Assembly (NCBI GenBank): GCA_024663395.1 | Contig: JANFAH010000006.1 | Location: 62,001 to 126,000 of the forward strand | Length of the DNA: 64,000 nt | Direction of reading: 5' to 3' | Source: Pisolithus tinctorius | Taxonomy: Eukaryota > Basidiomycota > Agaricomycetes > Boletales > Pisolithaceae | Shown: positions 31,993 to 43,724 of the stretch, in pieces | Numbering within the stretch: the stretch's first letter is position 1 | Layout: the number at the start of each line of letters is the position of its first letter | Notes under the pieces: generated by a model | Seen by the model: only the letters and a program-made list of their open reading frames with translations | Databases searched by the model: none | Told to the model about the DNA's origin: nothing | Position numbers and translations under genes: made by a program

Positions 31993-31999
31993 TATAAAG
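31993..31999 (+). promoter_or_regulatory. TATA box of inhibitor-like gene 3
   Basis: TATAAAG in cagtcccagagtataaag, 60 bp before the ATG at 32059. Confidence 0.7.
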
Positions 32000-32058
32000 G
32001 GACGTGGACGGCTGCCCATATCCTGCAGAATCACAACACTGCTAACAACTCACTCACC

Positions 32059-32700
32059 ATGCCGAACCCCCTCAAGCCGAGCAAGAACGCTATCATCTAC
32101 TCCATGGTAGATGGCGAACCCTATGTTGGAATGCCCCCCACCAAGCCCGTTACTCTGCCAGTCCTCCTTTATTCGAGGAAATCTGTCACCGAGCCCCCGA
32201 CAGTGAGTTTGGTCTTACGTCCCGCGCTTGAATACGTTACCTACCAGTTTCGCAGTTCAATATGGAGAAAGTTGGAGAGTGTACGTACGTGATTAGTGCC
32301 AGGGGCCACAAGACACGGGAAGAGAATGGTCTTCTCATCGGTTCCATCGAGGGCGAAGCCCAGAGATGGTACATCGAGTACATTGAACGTAATGATGCCT
32401 ACGTGTGAGTTAATCGTGGCCAACGCCTATTTGCGACATGGGGCCTCATGTAAAATGACGATGTCTTAGCATTGCGAAAGAGAACGACCGCGGCGTCGGA
32501 TGGGTCGCTCCGAGTCCGGAGAACAAAGAAGAACGTGAAGAAGAACGCCAGGTACTTAGAATCTACGTACCAATGCAAGCGCAAACACTCTGAGCTTACA
32601 CATCACCTTTTAGATCCGGGTCAGGCAACTCATTGTTGGACCATCCCATCCGCCTTACCACCCGTCGAACCAGTTGTTCAGGTTCAGGTATGAAGACTGA
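32059..32700 (+). CDS. I66 (cospin-type) protease inhibitor-like protein 3
   Basis: 153 residues in four exons (32059-32202, 32256-32404, 32470-32551, 32614-32700), with the same intron positions as its neighbours. The third exon is 21 nt longer because of an in-frame Glu/Arg-rich insertion (PENKEEREEERQ) right after GWVAP, in a loop before the last strands. The C-terminus is RQLIVGPSHPPYHPSNQLFR. The inserted charged loop could change inhibitory specificity, since loops of the trefoil carry the reactive sites in this family. The frame is intact. Confidence 0.8.
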
Positions 32701-33527
32701 TGAAGAGGTTAAGTGGGCTATGTGTACCGGTACAAAGGCCAAAGTGCCAACGTCTGTTATATTGTGCGAAGTGTGTTAGTGTAGGATACGAAAATCCGAG
32801 TGCATGTGCGTTTCTGTGGGTGCCAACGGGCGCGTATGAGATACATGAAAGTTGTTGGAAGACGACATCTGCCAACCAGTTTGGGTCCCCTGTAGTGGCT
32901 GACACACTTCAGATTCAGCGTCGTTTCATCGTATGCGTGGGTCAGGACGTCCAGAACTACCCCGTGATCGATATGATCCCTGTATGACCTATATATATAC
33001 ATCGGCTCCGAAGCTGTCGCTAGCCCCGGCGGTAATCATACTCGATTCCCTGCTTCGCCACGGGAACGCAGCAACACTCTTCTCGAAAGTAGGCCTTGCA
33101 GACCGCCTTGAAGGTCCTGACGAGGACGAGTCCCATACAGCTGCCAATTCAATATGTGCTAGCGATGGATGCAAAAAATGCGACGCATCCGTAAACAAAA
33201 TTAACGATGCACTCGATCCCCTCCATCTTGAGTTCTCTCACACAGTGTTCTGCCAGTCAGTGAACACAGGTCACGGTCAGTGACCGTGAGCTGTGGGAAA
33301 GTCAGTGAATGTTGGTAAATGTATGTTTGAACATGACTTTCTGCGGTTTCTGGGTCCTCCCCTAGATAGAAATTTCTGCGGCTGTGCTTATCACTTGTGA
33401 CAATCGATGTGCAGCCATGTGCATGCAGCGTCACAGGCTGAGCATGTTGAATACATGTGCCCTTGGGTGTGCACTTTCATCCTCAACCAAGTATGCAAAG
33501 GTGACACTAGTATCTCAAGTCAGAATC
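32701..33527. other. 3' flank of inhibitor-like gene 3 and transposon border region
   Basis: The first 200 bp repeat the 3' flank of gene 2. A near-perfect hairpin (cacggtca-g-tgaccgtg) lies around 33274-33290. The left end of the hAT remnant should lie in this stretch, but I could not find paired TIRs. Confidence 0.4.
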
Positions 33528-36500
33528 ATGGTGGGTAAGAAACGGTCGAGCTGGGGGTGGTGGTGGGACCATTTTACTGAGCATCCAGGGTATGCAACGA
33601 AAGAAGAACATTCCATGGTTAGCGGCAAGGCAAAGGTGATATGTACTCCAATGTACGAACAATGGATTACTTTAGAGAAGGAACAGGACAGGCAGCAGAT
33701 TGCTGCTGGCCTCCAGGATGCCCCAAGGGATGATGCAGCAATCATCAGTGCTCGTAAGTACTACTCTGGATGGTTATGGTTGTCTGTGCTCAACACTGTC
33801 CTGCAATCCCAATACTGCACCCCTGCTCTCTCAACCTGCCATTCTGGACCCCATACCTGTCACTATTGCACTCTTGTGATCTGTACTTGATGTGTGGTGA
33901 TGTTGCTTGGTGCGTACATATGCCATCTGAATGCCCTCCTGACACCATGCCCATCACCCATCATTCTTGATGGATATCCATTGCCATGTGGCTCATATTA
34001 TCTCCATTTATGTCCATTGCTTGCTTACTGCTCACTCATACTGTATGAATTTGTCTTACTACTTGTATTTAGTGTGGGCAACATCTCAAACAGACCCAAG
34101 CCATTTGTGGCTCATCAGCCGCCCCACTATGCTGTTGTGTCACCTTCGTGACTGTACATTGCATCCCAAGCCTGTTTGTATGCAGGCACGGAGGGAGTAT
34201 CATGAATCATATTCACCAGTCAAGGGAAGTAGCAGAGCTGCACTCAACATGACAGCACACCTGGGCCCAGCTGGCCATATGATGCAGTCAATTCCATTTA
34301 CTGCAGCTCCTGGGCCAGCACCTCAGCTTCTACCAGCCAGTTTCCCATCGTCATCAGCTATGATGGGGGGTTCACCACTGTTGGTGCCTGGTCCTTCCAC
34401 ATCAGCATCATCATCAGCCCTCCTTCAGATTCCAACCATATCTCCCATGAGTTCCATCCCCCCTAGCCCAGTACTCTCTGAACTTTCATGGGGATCTCAT
34501 CAGTCAAAGTGTCGCAGGCTCACCCAGAGTGGCCTCTACCAAACCACTTCACTCCCACTACCTGTGGTGTCACCCACAATATCTTCTAACCCATCTTTCC
34601 ATTCACCTATTGGAGTTTCCTGGACCCCTGCTGACCAGGCTGACTGGGAGAGGCTGCTTGCAAGGTTTACTGCTAGTGCAGGATTACCATTGCAGTGGGT
34701 GGAGAACCATGAGTGGAAGGTTATTTGTGATTGATTTCTTCCACATGCAAAAAATCCATCCTCCAAGGTCCTTACTCAGTGCATTTTGCCTGATGTTCTG
34801 CAGGGACTCAAGACAGCAGCACAAAATGAGTGTAGAGGCCTTGAAGTTACCCTACAGTGTGATGGGTGGACCAGTGAGAACAGTCATCATCTGATTGGCT
34901 TCATGATTACTGCACAGCAAAAGGTGAGTCATGTCTACACCAAACATACTATATCCTCACAAGCATTTAATAGTTATACACTGTCTGAGTCCATGATGGA
35001 TCAAAGGACTTATGAACAGCTGAAGAACTTCTCCACCAAATCCTAATGACTATTGGCATAGTTGAGGCTGAATGGGGTGCAACTGTCATTGCCTGTACTA
35101 CAGATGCCTCTGGGGAGTCAAAAAAGGCTCGTCGCCTCCTCCGAGAAAAGTTCCCACAGATCATCACTCCAGATTGCTTTGCTCATCAGGTAGGAATATT
35201 TCCTCATTCATTTCTGTTGACTTTAAATTTAATTAATATCAATCAGTGGAACCTTATTGTTGGAGACCTTTTCAAAGCCAAGGATGACTATACTGTCTAT
35301 GGAGACATGGCACAGGATCTCATCACATGGTTGCATAGTAAGAGACGTGTTCTTGCCCTCCTTCAGGAGATCCAGACAGTGACATATGGTAAAACACTGG
35401 CAATACTTAGGCCAGTTCTGACATGCTGGACATCCCACTTCCTTGCATACCAACGACTCTTGGAAGTTTGTCCAGCATTGGAGATCCTTATTGCAAAACA
35501 TGAGGATACAATACTTTCCATGGGAGATAGGAGATCACAAGGGAACACATTTACTGCTATTGCAACAATCAAGGATGCAACCTTTTGGCACGCAATGGCA
35601 AGGTATGCAAATACATATATGCAGATTTCTTTATTAATTAGGACTGAACTTGTGTGCAGGTGGAAAAATCTACTTGAGCCAATTGCAATCATGACAAACA
35701 TGCATCAGGCTACCCATGCCAGACCTGAGCATGTTGTGTTATCTTTTGGATTTCTATATTTCAAGTACTCCCAGCTCACAGATACAGCTGATAGTACTGC
35801 TTGTAAAGCAGTCTTAGAAAGTGCAGAGCGACGTTGGGGTCAGTGTGACCAGGAGGTCTTCATTGCTGCTGTGGTTGTCAACCCATTTTACAAAACTTCC
35901 CCATTCAAGAAGATTGCACTGACAACCCGAGCTGGAATTGCAGCATTGTTTGGTCGCTTGTGGCTTCACTTTTATGGTGGAGAGGCTCCAGTGGAACTTT
36001 TCACAGACTTGGACCATTATCTGGGATGCTTTGGTGATTTTGCATTCATGGAGGTCTTCAAAAATTCATTGCTAGCTCGTGCTCAACAGATGGTAAGCAA
36101 GCCCAAAACTGTGTGGTTGAAAACTTATCTCATGTCAATGCTAGCATACTCCAGTTGATGCCCTGGAAGTGTGGAATGGGTCATCACACCCTGGTGCTGA
36201 TCTTCAACCACTGCACAGGATTGCAAAGTGACTGTTATCCCTCTGTCCAAACTCAGCATCCTGTGAATGGCTCTTCAGCATGTTTGGGGGGATCCTGACA
36301 AAATGGCAGAATCATTTATCAACTGAAAATCTCACTGCCCTTGCTGAACTCAAGATGTATGTGCAGGAAGAACATGCACGTGATCAAGTTGTCAAGAAGT
36401 GGCTCAAACATCAGTATGCTGAAGAACCTACAGGAGCCAGCACAGCAGGAGAATCACAACCCACTCTCAGAGGAAGTGGAGAAAGTCCCCTGTCAGCTGT

Positions 36501-36777
36501 GAACAGGCAAGGAATTCAGCAGGCTGCTGCTGTTCTCATTCAGGGAGTTGAGGAGGAGGAAATGGAGTCCTCATCAATGGAGAGTCCCACTACTAATGAA
36601 CAGCAATTCACCAAAATACCAATTGAAGCACTTTTGGATTACTCTCAAGCAGAATCTTGGCTTGGGTCATTTTATGAAGTGGCCCTTAGAGGCTTAGATG
36701 ATGATCTCGAGCTTTACCAGCTACTTGATCTTGATGCAGAAGGTGAAGATGACCCTGATCATGTTTTCATCAGGTAG
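33528..36777 (+). pseudogene. hAT-family transposase, decayed by four in-frame TGA stops
   Basis: Reading starts at the ATG at 33528 (MVGKKRSS, then WWWDHFTEHPGY), a BED-finger-like N-terminus, with a long intron 33754-34072. Conserved blocks follow: CRGLEVTLQCDGWTSENSHH, ACTTDASGESKKARRLL, PDCFAHQ, WTSHFLAYQRLLEV, an RW-rich helical region, and the C-terminal hAT dimerisation block NSASCEWLFSMFGGILTKWQ. Stops, all TGA, lie at 34732-34734, 34986-34988, 35013-35015 and 36229-36231. In the dimerisation block Trp replaces the usual Arg (CGG to TGG). Everything else stays in frame across at least five introns, so decay is by point mutation only. Element ends were not located. Confidence 0.88.
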
Positions 36778-36964
36778 ATTTTCTTTCTCTTTACCACAGT
36801 AGTGTCTTTTCTTTTGTCATATCTCCGCACTCGAGTCTACACTGTACGAGTCCTGCCGTGCAGGCTCTAATTATCTAATATATTCATGCGCACTTGAGTC
36901 GTGACTTCTGGCACTGCAAACGTTCAGTTCACTTGCATTCGTGGGAAAGTTTACCGGTGAATGT

Positions 36965-37215
36965 GCAGTGCATCAGGAAATTAATCGATGTCTATCGTGC
37001 CTTTCACATGCACGGATAGTCAAAAAAGTCCGGATAGTCGCCGGGACTATTTCTAGTAGATTCGATTTCTATTTTGACTATCCGTACTATTTTTCTGACT
37101 ATCCGTCTATTTTTCTGACTATTCATACCATTTCTGTCTGACTATCCGGTCTATTTTTGACTATTCATTGACTATCCACACTATTTTTTTTTGACTATTT
37201 GTACTATTTGTGACT
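36965..37215 (+). repeat. Plavaka left end: TIR and subterminal GACTAT repeats
   Basis: After the TIR, the words gactatccg and actatttttctgactat recur many times to about 37215. Similar gactat words fill the right end (46190-46340). Subterminal arrays of this kind bind transposase in CACTA elements. Confidence 0.7.
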
Positions 37216-37548
37216 TTCCAGACTTTTCGCGAGGGCGACTTTTTTGATAGCAGGCTTACGTAGTTCACAACTAATGCATCACGAGATCTCATTCATTTAC
37301 CACAAAGCATAGTAGGAAAAAAAAATAAAATGAGCGTAGTAAGCGCTTGCGTCTTGATTCAAGCGCAAGCAGGGATCGGACAGCGGAAAGAATGATTAAA
37401 CGTTTATGCTAACGGGCGTCCGAGTGATTGGGGGAGGGATGGGAGAGTATGCGATATATGTATGAAATATTCTGCGCCGCACGATGTAGGGGATTGCGAT
37501 GAGGGGACATCCAGCCAAGTCCGTCCTGTCAACTGGTCAGCAAGATGC

Positions 37549-40058
37549 TCATAGCGTACACAAAATCTCACAGATGCTTTGACGTAAATCAGTATTAACA
37601 GCAAAATAAAACTCATCCATCAGGTCACCTGGAGAACTGCCATCGTCCAACGTCTCCGTGGAGGGGATAACGAGGGTGTGAGCCATAGCAACGATCTCAC
37701 TCATCGCAGCGTTATTGCGTTTAGAAATGGATGCATGATAGTCGCGAGTGCTGGTGCCCCAATTCTGCTCAGAGAACGCCAGCGCACTCGATGACTCCTT
37801 CCCGGACACTTTGTTGAGCTTGAGCGGAGTTTTTGCCGTCGCCCTCATACCATGGGTACTCATTTGATCGTCGACTTGCACCTCCCCCCTTTGGAATAGC
37901 CGAATGGCACGCTCAAGCTAAAGTAACAGTTAAAACTGCGGATCGATGACCGACGAAGAGTTACGTACTGCGGCAGCACAAAGGGAAAGCGCCCCTCTGA
38001 CAGCATGTTTCTTCATCGCGTTGGTGCCCAGTCCTGGAATGTCAGGGCATCCGATACAAGGCCGAAGATGGGCGTGCGCGAAGAGTTGCAGAATGAAGTG
38101 TGATCGATAAGCGTGTGCCGGGTTCGTCGCGTCGAGGTCTTGATATAGGAAGGAAAGCGGTCCATCTATGAGTTCATTGCAAGTTCGCCTGACAGCGGCG
38201 GCGGACCGTGCATCATCATCCGGATCCGACGCAAGAAAATGAGCGATGAGTGTGATGGCGGTAGAGCCGAAGTTGCTGCGCCACAGACCGAGTCGCCGAG
38301 TTGCCTGCCCAAAAAATGAGTCAAGCATCTAGTTTAAGTGTAAACAGAATAATCTTACCAGCACGAAAGTCGGCGTCCCCGGGCGTACTGCATGAGAATC
38401 GAAATCCGAGACAAGGGAGGTCGTGATAATGCGAAGGGCAGTCGTGAGCTCCAGATCTGGGATTGCCCACGGATCAGCGAAGGACCCGGCCCACATGAGG
38501 AGAGCGGGAAGCATTTGTTTCGACCATCTTCTATCCTCTTGCAGCTCTTCAGGCAAGTTTGCATTGACGAAACGTATGCGCCCGCAAGTTGTGCTGTTGG
38601 TCCCCGTCGAAAGCGGCCGATCTGATGTAGAACTTGCTAAGGCCAACTCCCTCGATTCCTGAGTCATAGCTTTAGTTCCGTGCTGGCTACTGTCACTGAC
38701 CTTCGCTTTCTTCGCCGGCTTGTCAATTCTGATATTAGTCTGCGACTCGACATAGGTTAGCAACGACCTTAAGTGAACCAGAGGACGTACCATTGTAGTA
38801 ACACGCGGCTCCTTTACAACCTTCATGCGAACGTTTACATCACAGAGGTCACAGAAAGAACCCCCATCGTCCGCGTTCTCAACTTCGGACGAGGAGACAT
38901 ATTCAACGTTGTCACGATCGGCGTGCCTGCGCTTCAAGCCGGCCTGCACTGCATGGGAAATAGGATTTTCGACCTCGAGATCGCTCTCGGCATCAGCACT
39001 TGTGTTAGTAGCGCGCGCCATAGCCTAGAAATAGTACCAGTGTGGGTGTGTGAGACTCATGGGCTTTCGTGATCCAAAGAAAAATACCTCAACAGGTTTC
39101 TGGTACCGCGTAAACTTGGCGGAGACGGTAAGGGGGTCCCTGAAGTAATGTTCATCCTCATCGTGGGCCGCTGCAGGAATGTCGTTGCTGATCATATGGC
39201 GTTCGGTGCCTTCCTGTGGCGTAGCGCGCTCCTGATCATCCTCTGCGACGGAAATTTCTGAGCTGATGCTGGTGGCTTTAGTTGTTAAGGATGGGACAGT
39301 GGAAGGGGGCAGGTTAGGCGTCCCATCGGTTTGAACCTGGGAGCCCGATGTTACAGAATTGCGGGGGGTACCGTTTCCAACAGGTGCGACACCGCTGGCC
39401 CAGCTCTTGACGCGACCAGCCAAAAGAGTCCTGTTGTTCGGGGCGCTAACGTTCCAGGTAAGGTTCAGCCAAAATAAAGTCGATTCAGTGAGCAGAAGGA
39501 GCATCGTGCAAGGGAAGAGCACAACGTACCGGGACTTTCCTAGGTTGGGTGCACGTGCTGAAGTTGCCACATCGTCACCCAGCAGCTCAGTCGTATCGTG
39601 TCGTCTTGGTGGCTTATCGCTCGAGCCCAAAAAATCATCGGCAGTCACACGGTGAGCTTCTACTTCTATATTCGCAACTGTTGATTGATTATCAGCATCC
39701 GGAACCAATGAATTATGACATTTGCAACCGCACCTTCACCACGAGGCAAGTCAGATATATTTGTAGGTCTGCCTTGCCTGCCCTTCGGTTTCGGTTTCGG
39801 CTTCACAGGCTTCGCTTTGACAGCGTCTTGCGTCGCCTGCTCTACCTCCATGGTCACCTCCATCTCTAAGATCCGGGTGCAGCCCTGTTGAACCGCAGCG
39901 GCGCGGGCATCACTCAAGTCCTTTGCACGCGAGTCATCGGCTTTCTTCTGGCTTGAAGTACGTCGTTTAACCTGCGCATCAAGAACTATTTGTCCTGGGT
40001 GTAGATTAGCCTTTTCTCTTCGCGGACGATGACTTCTAGAAGAATCGTCGGCCGACAT
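37549..40058 (-). CDS. Plavaka partner protein, unknown function
   Basis: A multi-exon minus-strand gene divergent from the transposase. It starts MSADDSSRSHRPRREKANLH at 40058 and continues PGQIVLDAQVKRRTSSQKKA, a sequence type I associate with the second gene of Plavaka elements. A Lys/Pro-rich AT-hook-like segment (KPKPKPKGRQGRP) and Ser/Thr-rich linkers follow. The C-terminal half has helical blocks NLPEELQEDRRWSKQMLPAL, WRSNFGSTAITLIAHFLASD and HAVRGALSLCAAA. Stop at 37549-37551. Exact internal splice sites were not all resolved; no premature stop was forced by the joins I tested. Confidence 0.6.
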
Positions 40059-40227
40059 AGTACCTGCGATGCAAGGAGGGAGACGGAGACAGAGCAAGGT
40101 GAGTTTAAACTTCGCTTCTTTATGCAAAAAAGATCTCACAAACAATGTACCTAGTTTTCTGTACAAAGTCCCGCTTACCTCAAGCTAATTCACCCACGCC
40201 GTCCCAACGTGTTTCCTTACATTGAAA

Positions 40228-43200
40228 ATGCCTACACGACTGACGTTTAACGCGCTACGACACCCTTGTGCCGAACTGGGGTGCAACCGTTGGTTTAGAA
40301 ATCTCTCGGGTCTTACTCAACACACGCGCACGCATCATCCTAGTTTAGGCCGCGTTCCCCCAAGTTTTGCCGTCAGCACAGGGTCGCCTGACCATTTGGG
40401 ACAAGACTACGATGAAACGGACCACGACGCAGACATGTTTCCTCCAGCAACCAAGTACGACATTCCAACTCCTGGCCATCAAGAACTCGGCGATGTCGAT
40501 GGCGATGGCGATGACTCCGACTCATCGGGCTGGGAACGCGAGAGTCTAGGGCCGGAGTTCGTTGGTCCTGCGGGTAGGACTTATCGCAATTTTCATCCAG
40601 GTCTAAACGGTAATTTGCGTATACACTACGATAACTACTTCAACTAATACCTCGTCCATAGCATGAAGATGCGATGCCAGCGGTCAATATCTGTCGGACG
40701 ATGCACCACCACCGCTGTCTGCGGAGAGGTCTTCTGATGACTGGTCCCCTTTCCGAAACTGGCTGGAATTCGAGCTCGCGGATTTTCTCTTTAGGCAGGC
40801 TGAAATGCCCGCCAAAAAAATCGACACGTTGCTTGAGATCTGGGCCGCGTCGTTACTTGCCTTACGTGGGGAACCGCTATTCGCTAACCAGAAAGACCTT
40901 TATCGTGTCATCGACAGCACATCCATCGGTGAGGTCAAGTGGGAGAGTTTTGTGGTGCGGTACGCCGACAATGGACGAGATGGACAAGGCAGCAATACGG
41001 CTCCTTGGATGCTCGACAGTTACGATGTATGGTATCGAGATCCACGTAAAGTCATCCACAATGTCCTTGCTCGCACTGACTTAATAGGTCGAATTGACTA
41101 CGTACCATACCGGGAGTATGATTCTACAAACAATCAAAGGCGCTGGGAGGATTTCATGTCAGGAGCCTGGGTGTGGAACAAGGCAGTAAGTCGTGCCCAC
41201 TGCAGCTTGAAATTGACGCTAACTTCACACTCCTAGGACAGAATCATTAGTGAGGATCCAACGACGGCTGGGGCGACACTAATTCCCATCATTCTCGGTA
41301 GTGACAAGACAATGGTATCGGTAGCAACTGGCCAGACTGACTATTACCCCTTGTATCTCTCCATCGGAAATGTTCGCAACAGTGTTCGTCGTGCTCACTG
41401 CAGTGCGGTAGTCCTCATTGGGTTCCTGGCAATGCCAAAGAGTAAGATCCCACGTTCCACAAGTTCGTATCACTGCTAACATACCATTTAGCCACTAGAG
41501 AACATGCCGGTTCCTCTGCTTTCCGAAATTTCAAAAGGCAGCTTTTCCACTCCTCGCTAACACGCATTCTTTGTTCGCTTCGACCCGCTATGAGTGTCCC
41601 AGAAATAATATTATGTGGCGACAAATACTATCGGCGCATCATATATTCACTAGCAGCTTATATAGCTGACTACGAGGAACAAGTTCTGTTGTCTTGTATT
41701 GTACGGAATTGGTGCCCGAAGTGCCTCGCACACCGGGAGAGTCTGGATGACGACGCGCTCCGTCATCGTCGTGAGCATGCCGACGCCGTGATCGAAGAAT
41801 TTGACTTTCATAAACTGTGGGACACGTATGGGATTGTTGGCGACATAGTGGTAAGTATAACCCCATGTTTTCTTTCGTTTTCTAATCAAAGACAGCCGTT
41901 TACAAACGATTTTCCGCATGCTTTCACCAGACATCCTCCACCAGCTTATCAAAGGTGGGTTCAAGGACCACCTGGTGGATTGGGTTGAGCGCTACCTAAT
42001 CCACATTCATGGAAAGACACAGGCGGAAAAAGTCTTGGACGAGATTGACCGGCGGTACGTGACTTCAATTAATATTCGTATCTACTTCATGGTCTTTCAG
42101 GATCGCAGCTGTTGCCCCATATACTGGGCTGCGGCGTTTCCCTCAAGGTCGACACTTCAAACAGTGGACCGGCGACGATTCCAAGGGCCTTATGAAGGTG
42201 CGCTCATCCGTATTTCCTTCGTGTGATTATTGACCAGTCCTTCACAGGTTTACATCGCAGCAATTGAAGGTTATGTTCCACAATACGTCATCTTCACTTT
42301 TCGAGCCTTTCTGGAATTTTGTTACCTCGTTCGTCGGAACGTTATCACTCAACAGACGCTTGTTGAAATTGACGATGCACTCAGGCGCTTCCACCTTTAT
42401 CGCGAAGTCTTCCGGAATGCTGGGGTAGTTGATACCTTCTCACTGCCCCGGCAACACGCTATGAAGCATTACTACCACCTTATCTGTCAGTTCGGCGCAC
42501 CTAACGGCCTCTGCTCTTCAATTACAGAGTCCAAACATATTAAGGCCGTCAAACGGCCTTATCGGCGCACTAACCGCTTTCAAGCTCTCGGACAGATGCT
42601 TTTGATCAACCAGAGGCTCGACAAGCTCATCGCCGCGCGCGCTGACTTCAAAGAATGTGGTATGTTAAATGAACCGTTGCTATCACATGCGCTTGGGGCT
42701 CTAGGTATGGGTATTAATCCTACGATTCGCCCCTTTCTGACGGGCGTTCAGGTCAACGTTCCAGCGACGCTGATGATCCGTGTGACCAAGTTGGGGAAAG
42801 CCGTGACATGGCCGACGAAATCGAAGAACAAGCAGGGAGTTATGAGGAGGAACTGGGCGATGCCGTTGATGCTCCCAGGTCGGTCGAGGCCCATGTATCA
42901 TTGGCTCGTACCCATCGTATGTCTCAACCTTCCACTCTGTACATACTCGGATGCTAACTGGTTTAAATATCTTAGAACGTAAGTGCGCAAGGACCGTAGG
43001 CACCCTAGCAGCTGAGCTCTGCCTGCCACAGCTTCCCAACATTCTGCGCCGCTTCCTCTACTCGCAACTCTTTCCCACTGATGATCTGGATGACATCGCC
43101 CTCGACGAGTGCCCACCCTATGATGGTAGCATGCGTGTCTACAACTCTGCGTGTTCCACTTTTTTTGCACCGAGCGATCTATGTGGCCTCTATGGCATGC

Positions 43201-43634
43201 GCCGCGAGCACATTCGTTCCTGCCCCATGTGGAGGAACGAAGGACCCCGTTTCGACTGCGTCTTTGTTGTAACCGATCCAGAGGCAGAGGGTATGCGTGG
43301 ACTGGACATTGCCCACATTCTGTGCTTTTTTTCGTTCAAGTATCAAGGCACTTTGTATCCGTGCGCTGTCGTACGTTGGTTCGACCGCATGGGGGATGGC
43401 CCAGACGTAGCTACAGGGATGTGGATCGTCCGCCCAAGTTACAATGCACGCAACGTCCCACACATCGCCATCATTCACATCGACGCGATATATCGTGCGG
43501 CCCATCTCATCCCCGTTTATGCCGCCCACAACATCAACACCAGAGACATCAAGCCTCATGACTCCTACGATATGTTCAATTCCTTCTATGTGAACAAATT
43601 CGCCGACCATCATGCATTTGAAATTGCATTCTAG
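40228..43634 (+). CDS. Plavaka transposase
   Basis: A large multi-exon gene whose first ATG is at 40228. A C2H2 finger (CAELGCNRWFRNLSGLTQH) is followed by SPFRNWLEFELADFLFRQ, then TGQTDYYPLYLSIGN (a hallmark block of this family), YRRIIYSLAAYIADYEEQVL, LIKGGFKDHLVDWV, SKHIKAVKRPYRRTNRFQAL and a C-terminal PCAVVRWF ... TGMWIVRP ... FADHHAFEIAF. The blocks occur in the family order across short introns. I found no stop that could not be placed in an intron, so the copy may encode a full protein. It would mobilise this element and related ones. Confidence 0.85.
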
Positions 43635-43724
43635 CTCGCCGCGGTACGCTCGACGCATACTCGAGAACCACCCGAATCAATCGGCCATATTTACCGTGTA
43701 ACATTTGCTATCCAATCCCTGACC

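Noticed and set aside
33967..34734. Separate small gene upstream of the hAT transposase
   Set aside because: It is the second exon of the transposase; the frame continues past the TGA into the conserved CDGWTSENSHH block.
36777..36971. hAT terminal inverted repeats around gtgggaaag words at 33293 and 36941
   Set aside because: The shared words are in direct, not inverted, orientation.
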